Source: UMGS1975 sp959600905 (GTDB lineage Bacteria > Bacillota > Clostridia > Christensenellales > QAND01). From it: 64,000 nucleotides of DNA. Below are positions 51,599 through 60,817 of this stretch, piece after piece. The translations under genes and the position numbers were made by a program. The stretch lies in assembly GCA_959600905.1 (NCBI GenBank), contig CAUGNO010000002.1, positions 124,001-188,000 on the forward strand, given 5' to 3'. Position 1 is the stretch's first letter, and the number at the start of each line of letters is the position of its first letter. Under the pieces are notes generated by a model. It did not search any database. It worked only from the letters and a program-made list of their open reading frames with translations, and was not told where the DNA came from.

Positions 51599-52399
51599 AT
51601 GAAAAAACACGATTTCCGTCGTTTCATCGATTATGGCATCCTCGCGCTGGCCTTGGCGCTGATCGTACAGATCGGCCTGCTCATTCCCAAGGTAACCACG
51701 ACCATGGCAGGCGGCAGCGATTGGGGGCTCAGCTTTCCGGAGGAGGGCGCGCAGCCGCGCGGCAATGCCGCCCCGGAGGATCTGGCGCAGTATGACGCCT
51801 TTTTTATGGGCAGTGCCGATCAAAAGGTCTTGTATCTCACCTTTGACTGCGGCTATGAAAACGGCAATACCGCCGCCATTTTGGATACCTTGAAATCTCA
51901 GCAGGTTCCGGCTGCCTTCTTTGTAACCGGCCATTATTTAGAGCAAAGCCCGGATCTGATCGCCCGTATGGTTCAGGAAGGGCATATCGTTGGCAACCAT
52001 ACCTACAGCCATCCGAATATGTCTAAAATCTCTACCAAGGAAACCCTGCAAAAGGAATTGGAGAAAAACGAGGCCCTGTACCAAGAGATCACCGGCCAGC
52101 CCATGCCAAAATATTACCGGCCGCCTGCCGGCAAATACAGCATCGAAAACCTACAAAATGCCAAGGCGCTGGGGTATAAGACCATGTTTTGGTCGCTGGC
52201 CTATGTGGATTGGCTGCAAGATGATCAGCCAACCCGTGAGCAGGCCTTAGATAAGCTTCTGCCGCGCACGCATTGTGGCGCGGTCATCCTGCTGCATAAT
52301 ACCAGCAGCACCAACGCCGCCATCTTAAACGAGCTCATCCAGACCTGGAAAAGCCAAGGCTATTCTTTTGCCTCGCTGGATCAACTCATATGCCCTTAA
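51599..52399 (+). CDS. PdaA-like polysaccharide deacetylase
   Basis: A 266-residue deacetylase with an N-terminal membrane anchor (about 12-32) and a NodB domain. The metal and catalytic residues are in LTFDCGYENG (Asp83), HTYSHP (His134, His138) and the RPPAGKYS motif. FDCGYE rather than FDDGP is typical of PdaA, the enzyme that makes muramic delta-lactam in spore cortex. A sporulation role is therefore plausible but rests on the family alone. GAGAGGGGGA precedes the ATG. Confidence 0.87.
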   Translation: MKKHDFRRFIDYGILALALALIVQIGLLIPKVTTTMAGGSDWGLSFPEEGAQPRGNAAPEDLAQYDAFFMGSADQKVLYLTFDCGYENGNTAAILDTLKSQQVPAAFFVTGHYLEQSPDLIARMVQEGHIVGNHTYSHPNMSKISTKETLQKELEKNEALYQEITGQPMPKYYRPPAGKYSIENLQNAKALGYKTMFWSLAYVDWLQDDQPTREQALDKLLPRTHCGAVILLHNTSSTNAAILNELIQTWKSQGYSFASLDQLICP

Positions 52400-52422
52400 A
52401 AACGCCTATACAGGCGTTTTTT
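52398..52422 (+). terminator. terminator of the PdaA-like gene
   Basis: A 10-bp stem (AAAAACGCCT with AGGCGTTTTT) has a 4-base loop, starting at the stop codon. Confidence 0.9.
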
Positions 52423-52438
52423 CTTTACCCATTTTCCC

Positions 52439-52467
52439 TTGCATATCTTTGAATAAAATGGTATTCT
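52439..52467 (+). promoter_or_regulatory. promoter of the small membrane protein gene
   Basis: -35 TTGCAT (52439-52444), 17-base spacer, -10 TATTCT (52462-52467). Confidence 0.55.
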
Positions 52468-52526
52468 TACGTAAATACGGCAAGAATGCCATAATTTTGT
52501 CATACTTTTTTAAGGAGGGTTTCCAT

Positions 52527-52910
52527 ATGAATGTCATCAAGGAAAAATGGAACATGATCTGTATCGCCCTGTATGCGGTTACCATCGTTTGCCTGCTTTT
52601 GCCGGCCTATAGCGCATTTGGTTTTGGTGTCAGCGCGTTTACCGTGCTTTTTGAGGCCAGCTTTGGCGCCATCGTGCTGTTTTTGGTGCCAGTGGGCGGC
52701 CTGGTGTTTTCCATCGTCACCAAGGAAAAGAAAAACTATCTGATCCATATGATCCTGTTCATCCTTGGCCTCATCCTGGTCTTGATCTCCAAATCCATCC
52801 TGGCCGGTGAATACGGCGCGCTTCTCAATTTTGGCTTTGGCAGCATCTTGACCATCCTCTGCGATGTTGCGGGGGCTGTGATGGCGTTTTTGTGCATGGG
52901 CAGCAAATGA
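52527..52910 (+). CDS. small four-helix membrane protein of unknown function
   Basis: A 127-residue protein with four predicted transmembrane helices (about 9-28, 37-62, 70-89 and 97-123) and a short basic loop (TKEKKN). AAGGAGGG precedes the ATG. It is flanked by terminators, so it is its own unit. I recognise no family or motif that would indicate a function. Confidence 0.8.
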   Translation: MNVIKEKWNMICIALYAVTIVCLLLPAYSAFGFGVSAFTVLFEASFGAIVLFLVPVGGLVFSIVTKEKKNYLIHMILFILGLILVLISKSILAGEYGALLNFGFGSILTILCDVAGAVMAFLCMGSK

Positions 52911-52920
52911 GCATAAAATA

Positions 52921-52946
52921 AAAAAGGGGCATTGGCCCCTTTTTTT
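52921..52946. terminator. bidirectional terminator
   Basis: A 10-bp stem (AAAAAGGGGC with GCCCCTTTTT) has a 4-base loop, between convergent genes. Confidence 0.9.
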
Positions 52947-53805
52947 ATTTTGTATCCTCTCCCAATGCCCTTTGCATAAAGGTTTCTGTGCTAATCCCGC
53001 TCGGCCGGTTATACCGCCCCAGCTGCCATAGGCAATCCGGATCCTTTGTGATGTAGTTCGGCTTCTCGCGGCAGGATAGCGACGCATAAAACCCCAGATC
53101 TTTGAGCACCGGCTCAGATTCTGCTGATATGGCGCCGTACGGATAGGCATACACATTGGCGTCCACCCCGCATTCCGCCAACAGCGCCAAGCACTGCTCT
53201 GTATCCGCCCGAAACACCGCCTGGTATTGCCCGGTGGATTCTCCCTTGTTCTTCGCCGATCCCTTCCTCGTCTTCTGCCCGTGCATATCATAGCTGTGCA
53301 CACCAATCTCGAATCGGCCTGATTGCGCCATTTCCGCAATGCGCTGTTTTTTCAGGTAAGCATAGTTCGGATTTTCGTCATCTTCCCGCTCCGCCTGCTC
53401 AGTATACGCGCCCACAATGGAAATCGTGGCCTTCATATCGTATTTTTCCAGCAGCGGCAGCACATAGGTCAGGTTGTTCAAATACCCATCGTCAAACGTC
53501 AATACCACCGGCTTATCCGGCAGCGGTGCATCCTGGTATACAGCGTCGATGAGCTGCTGCATGGAAACCGTTGTATATCCATGATCCTTCAGATACCGAA
53601 GGTCCTGCTCCAGCGTATCGGGCGATAGCACATGCATACCGGCGCGCTGTGGGTCCTTCAAAATGCTGTGGTACATCAATATAGGCACCAAAACGCCTTC
53701 CTTTTGCGCTTCCGCCGCATGGCCCACGGCAAAATGCACCGTGGCCGCCGCCAGCGTGCATACCGCCGCCAGGCCCATCGTTATTCTTTTCCATGTCTGT
53801 TTCAT
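52945..53805 (-). CDS. secreted polysaccharide deacetylase
   Basis: A 286-residue NodB-type deacetylase with a signal peptide or anchor (about 8-33), MYHSI, catalytic LTFDDGYLNN, metal-binding GVHSYDMH and YPYGAI. It probably modifies cell-wall or extracellular polysaccharide. It differs from the PdaA-like protein at 51599 by its canonical FDDG motif and by an extra N-terminal segment. The ATG at 53805 has GGAGGG. I find no convincing promoter; it follows the metQ terminator. Confidence 0.87.
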   Translation of the reverse strand: MKQTWKRITMGLAAVCTLAAATVHFAVGHAAEAQKEGVLVPILMYHSILKDPQRAGMHVLSPDTLEQDLRYLKDHGYTTVSMQQLIDAVYQDAPLPDKPVVLTFDDGYLNNLTYVLPLLEKYDMKATISIVGAYTEQAEREDDENPNYAYLKKQRIAEMAQSGRFEIGVHSYDMHGQKTRKGSAKNKGESTGQYQAVFRADTEQCLALLAECGVDANVYAYPYGAISAESEPVLKDLGFYASLSCREKPNYITKDPDCLWQLGRYNRPSGISTETFMQRALGEDTK

Positions 53806-53860
53806 GTTTCCCTCCTCTGTCATCCTATGCGCCTTGTCTGCAAAACTGCCTAAAAAAGAA

Positions 53861-53886
53861 AAAAGAGCGGGAAATCCGCTCCTTTT
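53861..53886 (-). terminator. terminator of the metNIQ operon
   Basis: Hairpin AAAAG-GAGCGG with CCGCTC-TTTTT on the minus strand, 10 bases after the metQ stop. Confidence 0.8.
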
Positions 53887-53895
53887 CTCTTCTTT

Positions 53896-54696
53896 TTAGA
53901 ATACCGGCACCACAGAGCCTTGGTATTTTTCCTCCATAAAGTTCTTTACCTGGTCGCTGGAAAGCACCTCAATCAGGGTCTTGATCTCTTCCCGGTTTTC
54001 ATCCCCGTTGCGTACCGCCACGATGTTTGCATACGTTTTGCCAGCCAGAGAATCCTCCGTTTCCATCGCCAAGCCGTCTGTTTTGGCGTTCAGGCCGGCC
54101 TGCAAGGCATAGTTGCCATTGATTACCGCCATGTCCAGATCCTGCAAAGAACGCGCCAGCTGCGCCGCATCGATCTCCATAATCTCCAGATTCTTCGGGT
54201 TTTCCACAATGTCCAGCTTGGTCGCGTTCAGGTCTGCGCCCTCCTTGAGCTTGATCAGCCCCTGGTCCTGCAACAGCAGCAAAGCGCGCGCCTCGTTGGT
54301 CGCGTCGTTGGGCACGCCGATCTGCGCCCCTTCCTTCAGGTCCGCAATGGCCTTTGTCTTGCCCGGAAACAGTGCCAGCGGCTCATAGTGGATATAGGCG
54401 GCCGTCTTTAAGTCCGTACCGTTCTTTTCATTAAAGTCTATCAAGTACGGCTCATGCTGAAAATAGTTGGCGTCAATGTCCCCATTGGCCAGCGCTTGGT
54501 TGATCAGCGGATAGTCGGTAAACTCCACAATCTCCATTTCCACGCCGCGGTTTGCCATCTCCTCCTGGATGGATTGCAAAATCTCCGCATGCGGCGCAGG
54601 CGTAGCGCCTACCTTCAGCGTTTTTTTACCGCCACAGCCCGCCAGCGGGAATACCAGCAAGGTTGCCATCGCCAAAAACATTGCGATTTTTTTCAT
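53896..54696 (-). CDS. metQ: methionine-binding lipoprotein MetQ (NlpA family)
   Basis: Substrate-binding lipoprotein of 266 residues: signal peptide with lipobox LAGC (Cys21), then the NlpA fold with LKVGATPAPHAEIL, NYFQHEPYL and VPNDATNEARALLLL. Delivers methionine (often both isomers) to MetNI. Last gene of metN-metI-metQ, with GGGAGAGGG before the ATG. Confidence 0.93.
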   Translation of the reverse strand: MKKIAMFLAMATLLVFPLAGCGGKKTLKVGATPAPHAEILQSIQEEMANRGVEMEIVEFTDYPLINQALANGDIDANYFQHEPYLIDFNEKNGTDLKTAAYIHYEPLALFPGKTKAIADLKEGAQIGVPNDATNEARALLLLQDQGLIKLKEGADLNATKLDIVENPKNLEIMEIDAAQLARSLQDLDMAVINGNYALQAGLNAKTDGLAMETEDSLAGKTYANIVAVRNGDENREEIKTLIEVLSSDQVKNFMEEKYQGSVVPVF

Positions 54697-54735
54697 TGTT
54701 ACCCTCTCCCTTTCGTTAAAATATTATATAAATCA

Positions 54736-55404
54736 CTATTTTCTGTGATCTATCCTCTTTGCTACGGCGTTGCCCAACGCCTGGATCACCTGTACCAGAA
54801 GCACCAAGATTATCAGCGTCAATAGCAGCACATCGGTCTGATACCTGTGGTAGCCGTATTTGATGGCCAAGTCGCCCAAACCGCCGCCGCCCACAGCGCC
54901 TGCCATGGCCGAATAGCCCAAGATCGTGGTCAGCGCAATCGCCGCCCCCGTCACCAAACTGGGCACGGACTCTTTGAGAAGCACCTTGGTCACAATCTGC
55001 CACGGGCTGGCGCCCATGGCCTGGGCCGCCTCCACCACGCCGGCGTCCACCTCCAAAAGCGAGGATTCCACCATGCGCGCAATAAACGGCGCAGCCCCCA
55101 CAATAAGCGGCACAATCGTGGCCGTGGCGCCGATGCTCGTCCCCGCTACCAGGCGGGTAAATGGAATGAGTACGATGATCAAAATCAAAAACGGCACCGA
55201 TCGCATGATGTTGACAATCGTTCCCAGCACCGCATTGGTCTTGGGCGCCGGGCAGATGCCGTCTCTGCGCGTAATTACCAGGATCACCCCCAGCGGAATG
55301 CCGATCAGATACGCAATGGCCGTGGATACCAGCGTCATATACAGCGTATCCAGCGTGCCCTGCAAGAGCAGCTGGGAAAGCTGTGCAAAACTCATGCCGC
55401 TCAT
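54736..55404 (-). CDS. metI: methionine ABC transporter permease
   Basis: A 222-residue permease with five helices and the EAA cytoplasmic loop (EAAQAMGASPWQIVTKVLL), typical of MetI. It overlaps metN by 4 bases (ATGA), with AGGAGGTGG before the start. Confidence 0.93.
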   Translation of the reverse strand: MSGMSFAQLSQLLLQGTLDTLYMTLVSTAIAYLIGIPLGVILVITRRDGICPAPKTNAVLGTIVNIMRSVPFLILIIVLIPFTRLVAGTSIGATATIVPLIVGAAPFIARMVESSLLEVDAGVVEAAQAMGASPWQIVTKVLLKESVPSLVTGAAIALTTILGYSAMAGAVGGGGLGDLAIKYGYHRYQTDVLLLTLIILVLLVQVIQALGNAVAKRIDHRK

Positions 55405-56414
55405 TCTGTTTCCACCTCCTCAGCCTGTACGCCCTGCTCTTTCAGGTACTGCCTTGCACGCAGGCACGCTTCCAAATCGTCCGGCAGCTGTATGGTCAGC
55501 TGCCCATACTGCCCCTGGCCGATGGTGCGGATCTCTGCGGATAGTATGGACACCGGCACGCCGCAGGCCAAAATCATGCCGGCTACCACCGGCTGATACA
55601 GCTGCTTGCCGTCAAAGACCAGCCGCAGCACCGCGCCGCCCTTACCGCTTTCGCCCTCCGGCAGTACATGAAACAGCTTTTTCGCCGCCGCCGTCTTGGG
55701 CGCTGTGAATATCTCCGTTACTTCGCCTTGCTCTGCAATCACGCCGCCATCTATAATTGCCACCCGATGGCAGATCTTTCGGATTACCTCCATCTCATGC
55801 GTGATGACAACAATCGTGATCCCCATCTGCTGATTGATGCGCTTTAGCAGCTCCAAAATGGAATCCGTCGTCATCGGATCCAGTGCGCTGGTTGCCTCGT
55901 CGCACAGCAATACCTTTGGGTTGGCCGCCAGCGCCCTGGCAATGGCCACGCGCTGCTTTTGCCCGCCGGAAAGCTGGGCCGGATAAGCGTCTGCCTTGTC
56001 GGATAGCCCTACAATCTCTAAAAGCTCTTTTACGCGCTTTGCGCACTGGGCCTTATCCACCCCTGTGATCTCCAGCGGAAAGGCAATGTTCTTTTCCACC
56101 GTCGTCTGCATCAGCAAATTAAACTGCTGAAAAATCATCCCAACGCTGTGCCGCATCTGCCGCAGCGCCTTTTTGGACAAGCCCGTTACATCCTGGCCGT
56201 CAATCTGTATTGTGCCGCTCGTCGGGCGCTCCAGCAGGTTCATGCAGCGGATCAGCGTGCTTTTCCCCGCTCCGCTCATGCCAATGATGCCAAAGATCTC
56301 TCCCTGGCGAATCTCAAGATCTATGCCTTTTAACGCGTCTACCGTACCGCCCGGCACTGCGTACGTCTTTGTCAGCGCCTCGATACGGATCATCGTATTG
56401 TTTTGTTGCTCCAC
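55401..56414 (-). CDS. metN: methionine ABC transporter ATP-binding protein
   Basis: A 337-residue ATPase: Walker A GMSGAGKST (about 42-50), signature LSGGQKQRVA, Walker B VLLCDEATSALDP, and a C-terminal NIL domain (about 265-337) that binds methionine for feedback inhibition of transport. Start is GTG at 56414, supported by AAAGGGGAG 8 bases upstream. No SAM riboswitch is visible in the roughly 140 bases between it and the divergent promoter. Confidence 0.93.
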   Translation of the reverse strand: MEQQNNTMIRIEALTKTYAVPGGTVDALKGIDLEIRQGEIFGIIGMSGAGKSTLIRCMNLLERPTSGTIQIDGQDVTGLSKKALRQMRHSVGMIFQQFNLLMQTTVEKNIAFPLEITGVDKAQCAKRVKELLEIVGLSDKADAYPAQLSGGQKQRVAIARALAANPKVLLCDEATSALDPMTTDSILELLKRINQQMGITIVVITHEMEVIRKICHRVAIIDGGVIAEQGEVTEIFTAPKTAAAKKLFHVLPEGESGKGGAVLRLVFDGKQLYQPVVAGMILACGVPVSILSAEIRTIGQGQYGQLTIQLPDDLEACLRARQYLKEQGVQAEEVETE

Positions 56415-56552
56415 CTGTTCGACTCCCCTTTGTTGAGGTCATATATTTGTAAGTTTACCGCAAAATCCCCTGTTTGGGTAGGGTTTTGTCATGGCTTTTG
56501 CCGGATTTATGCCAAAATATCGCCCTCTTCCCCCTGTTTCCGCTCCGTTTTC

Positions 56553-56581
56553 TTGAAGCGTTTGCCAACTTGTTGTATGAT
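56553..56581 (+). promoter_or_regulatory. promoter of the GLUG/YDG surface protein
   Basis: -35 TTGAAG (56553-56558), 17-base spacer, -10 TATGAT (56576-56581). Confidence 0.65.
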
Positions 56582-56655
56582 AAATTGAATTGGTATTGCA
56601 TCGTATCAACCTGATACGGTGCCCTATCCTTGATTTTCAGAAAGCAGGATGCCAA

Positions 56656-59600
56656 ATGGTCTGTAAAAAAATCAGCAGCCGGCTCTGTCTTCTTTTGGCC
56701 GTCCTTTTGCTGCTGTGCGCCTGGCTCCCCTTGGGCGTCGCGCACGCTGAAGAGCAAAGCGACCCCGCCATAGACACCAGCTGGTACAAAGCAGATGGCG
56801 TATTCTTTTCCCTGGAGGATCAGGCGGACTTTTTAGGGTTTCTCTCGCTAATCAGCCGGGGCGTCACCTTTCAAAACCAATCCCTGCAGCTGATCAACGA
56901 CATTGATCTGCAGGGCGTCGCTTTGCCTACCGCGGGCGTTTTCAGCGGCTTTTTAGATGGCAAAGGCCATGCCTTGGTTCATTTCTCCCAAACCGGTGCG
57001 CGGCCGGCGCTGTTTGATACGCTAACCAATACCGCCACCGTGCAAAACCTCACCTTTTCCGATGTATCTTTGCAGGGCGATGCACAGGCGGCTGCGTTGG
57101 CCATTTTGGTGCAAAGCGGGGCCACCATCCACAACTGTACGGTTTCCGGCGGCTCCGTATCCGCGCCGGTAGCCGGAGGGCTGGTTGTCCACCTTCTCGG
57201 CAACGCCTCCCTTTCCCATTGTGAAAACTCAGCGCAGGTTTCAGCGGAAAAAATCGCCGGCGGCCTGGCCGCGCAAAGCCTCGCGGAACAGAGCGAAACG
57301 GCACAGCTGACCGCCTGTATCAATCGCGGCAAAGTTTCCGCCGGCCAAACAGCCGGCGGCTTGGTGGGTACGGCCCAGCAAATTGCTTTTACGTATGGGC
57401 TGAATTTTGCAGACGTTTCCTTGGTGGGTACCCAAGGCGAAGCGGGCGGCCTTGTGGGCAGCGCCACGCTGGCCGCCATGGAGGGCTGTACCAACAGCGG
57501 CGCTGTCTCTGCCTCTGCCAAGTCCTCCGACAAAGTGCTTTTGGGCGGCCTGGCAGGCAGCGCAGGCGGTAAAATTTCCAATGTTTGCAATACCGGCAGC
57601 GTCAAAAGCGTTTCCACCCACAGCCAAAGCGCGTCTGGCGGCTTGTTCGGGGTATTTACCACCGGTGCCGTTGAAAAAGCGCGCAACCAAGGCACTGTGG
57701 CTGGGCAAGCCAATACCGGCGGCCTGTTCGGCACAGCGAATTTTTTGCCACAGGAGGCGGACGCCTTTTATCAGCTGGAAAATCAGGGCGCCGTATCCGG
57801 ACAAGCCAACACCGGCGGCCTGTTCGGCTGTCTTGCTCTATCCGTAGACAGCCAAACCCGCAGCATCTCCCGTGTGCTGGCGCAGGGCGCCAATTTTGGC
57901 AGCGTGAACGGAACGCGATCCGTCGGCGGGCTTGTCGGCCAGTTCACCCTCGCAGACCGCACCGCCACAGCGCAGTCCTTGGTGGCGGACAGCATGAATC
58001 TCGGCCAGATCGAGGGCGAAAGCCAGGTAGGCGGCTTGGTGGGTACGCTGCCGCGTATCCGCTGTGCGGAAAACACCGCGCTGATTCAAACCAGCTATCA
58101 TAAGGGCAATGTGTTGGCCAAAACCTCTGTCGGAACGATGGCAGGGGCCATGCAGGCGGAGGGCGCCGTGTTCGATCACTGTGCTTCGCCTGCCGGGAAA
58201 CAGATCACAGATGCCGGCGCCGTAGATGGCGTTACAGAGCTGTCGGAGGATGAATTCCGCAGCGATGCGCTTCTCACGCTCCTCAACGGCGGGCGCAGCG
58301 TCTGGTCATTCTCGGACAAAGGAGAAGCTGTCTTTGCCTTTCTTACAGAGCTGCTTGCCCCCTCTGCCAGCGTGAAGGACGAGGCTGTCGTCAAGCACAC
58401 CTATCCTTTGGTGCTCTCTTCCACCGCAGGCGCAGAGATCACCTATCGTATCACCATGACCGCAGACGACAAAACCGAAACATCCGATCCGCAGACGCTA
58501 TTCAGTGGAGAAAGCCTGTCTCTGGCTGCGTATGCGCCCGGCACAGAGCTCGTCATAGAAGCCACGGCCAAGGCGGCGGACGGTACGCAGTCCGAGCCTG
58601 CAACGCTGCGCCTTCAGATCCAGGCCGTTCAGCCTCTAACCATCACCGGCCTGTCCCTTAGCGCTGCCTCCCGGGAATACGACGGCACCACCACCATTGC
58701 GCTCCAAGGCACTCCCTCTTTGATGGGGGCCATCACCGAGGGAGACGATATTCATGTCGATGGCGCCCCCTACGGCCGGTTTTTGGATAAGGACGCCGGC
58801 ACCGGCAAGGTGGTTTCGGTGCAGGGTCTTTCTCTGGTCGGCGCAGATGCGGAGTATTATACGCTTATTACCCCTATTTTTACCGCGGACATCGTGCGCC
58901 GCCCGCTGACGCTGCAAAATGTTGCCATTGCAGATAAGGGCTACGATGGTACCGCCGCCGCCAACGTCTCCAACATCGACTTGGTCGGCGTGCTGGAAGG
59001 TGAATCCGTCTCGGTGGATTACCTCAATGCCAAGGCGGCGTTCATCAGCCCGGACCGGGGCGAAAATGTCGCAGCCTTTGTCACCAATCTTCAGCTTCAG
59101 GGGGCAGACAGCCATAATTACAGCCTCTTGGAAACCACGGCCATGGCCAGCGGACGCATCGTTACCATGCCTTCCATCGACCGCGTGAATACAACCCAGA
59201 GCGGCCAATGCACCCTGTCCCTGGATGGGTTGGAAAGCGTGATGCCCTCCATGCTTTCTCCCGGCGAAAACGGCACGGTACAGCTGTATGCCGTTGCCAA
59301 CGACATACCCCTCCCCGAAAAAGCGCAAACCGCCAAGGATGATCTCACTCAATCGCTGATGGCAGTGGATCTTCAGCTCAAGCAGGCTTATGTGCAAGAC
59401 GGCGTCAGGCAATCCGAATCCACCCTGCCGCCCGGCATGGTCACCAGCCCCTTGACCGTGCATTTCACCTTTGCTACCAACGATAAAAAGCAAACGTTCC
59501 AGATCTGCCAAATGGATGCTTCCGGCGATCTCATTGCCCTGGAAACCCAGACCCAAAACAATTCCGACGACACGGTAACCCTCACTGCGCAGACACAGAG

Positions 59601-59745
59601 CATGGGTACCTTTGTCATCCAGGGAACCAAACAGGATACTTCTTCCGAAGCTTCGTTTGCCACCGTATTGCCCTATGTGCTGCTGCTCATCATCGTACTG
59701 CTTATCATCTTTGCCGGCCGGCGCACCAAGGGCTCCAAGGGATAA
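56656..59745 (+). CDS. large surface protein with GLUG and YDG repeats
   Basis: A 1029-residue exported protein. A signal peptide (about 1-31, ending VAHAEE) is followed by a long region of Gly-rich GLUG-type repeats (about 130-510; recurring 'GGL(V/F)G' and 'N.G.VSG' units), typical of bacterial adhesins and IgA-protease-like surface proteins. After a beta-rich segment come two YDG motifs (REYDGTTTI and KGYDGTAAA) near 660-770. The C-terminus is a membrane helix (LPYVLLLIIVLLIIF) followed by basic RRTKGSKG. There is no LPXTG, so it is held by the membrane rather than by sortase. The start at 56656 fits a signal peptide and lies after the promoter. Ligand unknown. Confidence 0.85.
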   Translation: MVCKKISSRLCLLLAVLLLLCAWLPLGVAHAEEQSDPAIDTSWYKADGVFFSLEDQADFLGFLSLISRGVTFQNQSLQLINDIDLQGVALPTAGVFSGFLDGKGHALVHFSQTGARPALFDTLTNTATVQNLTFSDVSLQGDAQAAALAILVQSGATIHNCTVSGGSVSAPVAGGLVVHLLGNASLSHCENSAQVSAEKIAGGLAAQSLAEQSETAQLTACINRGKVSAGQTAGGLVGTAQQIAFTYGLNFADVSLVGTQGEAGGLVGSATLAAMEGCTNSGAVSASAKSSDKVLLGGLAGSAGGKISNVCNTGSVKSVSTHSQSASGGLFGVFTTGAVEKARNQGTVAGQANTGGLFGTANFLPQEADAFYQLENQGAVSGQANTGGLFGCLALSVDSQTRSISRVLAQGANFGSVNGTRSVGGLVGQFTLADRTATAQSLVADSMNLGQIEGESQVGGLVGTLPRIRCAENTALIQTSYHKGNVLAKTSVGTMAGAMQAEGAVFDHCASPAGKQITDAGAVDGVTELSEDEFRSDALLTLLNGGRSVWSFSDKGEAVFAFLTELLAPSASVKDEAVVKHTYPLVLSSTAGAEITYRITMTADDKTETSDPQTLFSGESLSLAAYAPGTELVIEATAKAADGTQSEPATLRLQIQAVQPLTITGLSLSAASREYDGTTTIALQGTPSLMGAITEGDDIHVDGAPYGRFLDKDAGTGKVVSVQGLSLVGADAEYYTLITPIFTADIVRRPLTLQNVAIADKGYDGTAAANVSNIDLVGVLEGESVSVDYLNAKAAFISPDRGENVAAFVTNLQLQGADSHNYSLLETTAMASGRIVTMPSIDRVNTTQSGQCTLSLDGLESVMPSMLSPGENGTVQLYAVANDIPLPEKAQTAKDDLTQSLMAVDLQLKQAYVQDGVRQSESTLPPGMVTSPLTVHFTFATNDKKQTFQICQMDASGDLIALETQTQNNSDDTVTLTAQTQSMGTFVIQGTKQDTSSEASFATVLPYVLLLIIVLLIIFAGRRTKGSKG

Positions 59746-59772
59746 TACTGCCGTAAACGCAAGACAAATTTC

Positions 59773-59798
59773 AAAGGCCGCAGCTTTGCGGCCTTTTC
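59773..59798. terminator. terminator after the surface protein
   Basis: A 10-bp stem (AAAGGCCGCA with TGCGGCCTTT) has a 4-base loop and is followed by T. Being symmetrical, it can also serve the convergent beta-lactamase gene. Confidence 0.88.
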
Positions 59799-59813
59799 AT
59801 TGCCCATCGCATC

Positions 59814-60725
59814 TTATGACTCCGCTCCCTCTTGATAAGCGGATAAAATGTCAAAAGCAATCTCCTTTGCCCTTTGGGACGAAACATCGCCTTTCTCTGA
59901 CTCTCCCAAATACACGCAGAAATACACATGCCCCTCTTGCATTTCCGCAAAGCCCGTGTACCACGCGTCTACCACAACGCCGTCGCTTTTGCCCATTCCT
60001 GTTTTTCCATAGATACGCATATCCGTTTTCTCTTGCGTCTGTGCCAGCATTACCTGCCTTAACGCATCCTGCGTATCCTTTGAATAGAGCGAATGCTCCC
60101 CAAAAATTCGTTCCATAACCTCTGCCTGCTCTATGGGAGATATTTTCAGCGATGATTCAATCCAAAACCCTGTCAGTGCTCTGTTGTCGTTGTTTGTATT
60201 CAAACGCCCTTCCCAGTCGGAAATATCCCGGTTTCCGTACTGCAGCCTATCCAGCTCTGCCTGTATCTGCTGCGCCCCAAGCTCATCGATCATCTGCCTA
60301 AAATACCAAACGCATGAAGTCTGAAATGCCTGGCCAAAGTCAATATCCCGATTCCACGCTTGGTTCCAAAACGTTTCGCCGCTCCATTTACGCGTCGAGT
60401 CTTCCGGCACAAGGCTCCCGTTTTCCAGTGCCGTCGCAGCCGCAATGATTTTAAAGGTAGAGCAGGGGGGCCGCCTTCTCTGCGCAATCGGAAGATTATA
60501 CACCAAATAGCGCTCTTCCTCCGGTATGTACAATACCGCTGCCCCTTCCAGCCCCCCAAATTGAGAGGCCCATTCCATCTCTTGGAGCACTGGCTCTTTT
60601 TCAACCGGTGTCGCTTTGTCCCCTGTCTGTCCCGGCGTTGGCTCCGGCTCCTGCACGGTACATCCGCCCAGCATCAAAATGCAGATCGATAAAATTACCA
60701 TACCGATTTTGCTCAGCCTTTTCAT
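59814..60725 (-). CDS. class D (OXA/CDD-like) beta-lactamase or PBP-like lipoprotein
   Basis: A 303-residue serine acyl-transferase. A lipoprotein signal (LGGC, Cys22) is followed by a Thr/Pro linker and a class D domain with all hallmark motifs: active-site Ser89 in STFK (Lys92 is carboxylated in the class), SxV as SCV (137-139), YGN (163-165), KTG (241-243) and WYTG (255-258). Gram-positive class D enzymes such as those of clostridia are lipoproteins of this type. The BlaR/MecR sensor domain has the same motifs, but no membrane sensor or protease domain is attached. GGAGGAG precedes the ATG. No promoter of its own is clear. Confidence 0.85.
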   Translation of the reverse strand: MKRLSKIGMVILSICILMLGGCTVQEPEPTPGQTGDKATPVEKEPVLQEMEWASQFGGLEGAAVLYIPEEERYLVYNLPIAQRRRPPCSTFKIIAAATALENGSLVPEDSTRKWSGETFWNQAWNRDIDFGQAFQTSCVWYFRQMIDELGAQQIQAELDRLQYGNRDISDWEGRLNTNNDNRALTGFWIESSLKISPIEQAEVMERIFGEHSLYSKDTQDALRQVMLAQTQEKTDMRIYGKTGMGKSDGVVVDAWYTGFAEMQEGHVYFCVYLGESEKGDVSSQRAKEIAFDILSAYQEGAES

Positions 60726-60761
60726 CTTTTCTCCTCCCCGCAATGGTTTCGGCCGTATGCA

Positions 60762-60784
60762 AAAAGGAGCTTTCCGCCCCTTTT
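60762..60784 (-). terminator. terminator between the binding protein and the class D gene
   Basis: A 9-bp stem on the minus strand (AAAAGGGGC with GCTCCTTTT, one G-U) has a 5-base loop and U-run. Read-through would be needed to express the class D gene from the upstream promoter. Confidence 0.7.
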
Positions 60785-60817
60785 CATCAGCCTTATTCTC
60801 TTTATGTCTGCTCTACC

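Noticed and set aside
56415..56552. SAM (S-box) riboswitch upstream of metN
   Set aside because: None of the conserved S-box helices or a terminator is visible in this stretch.
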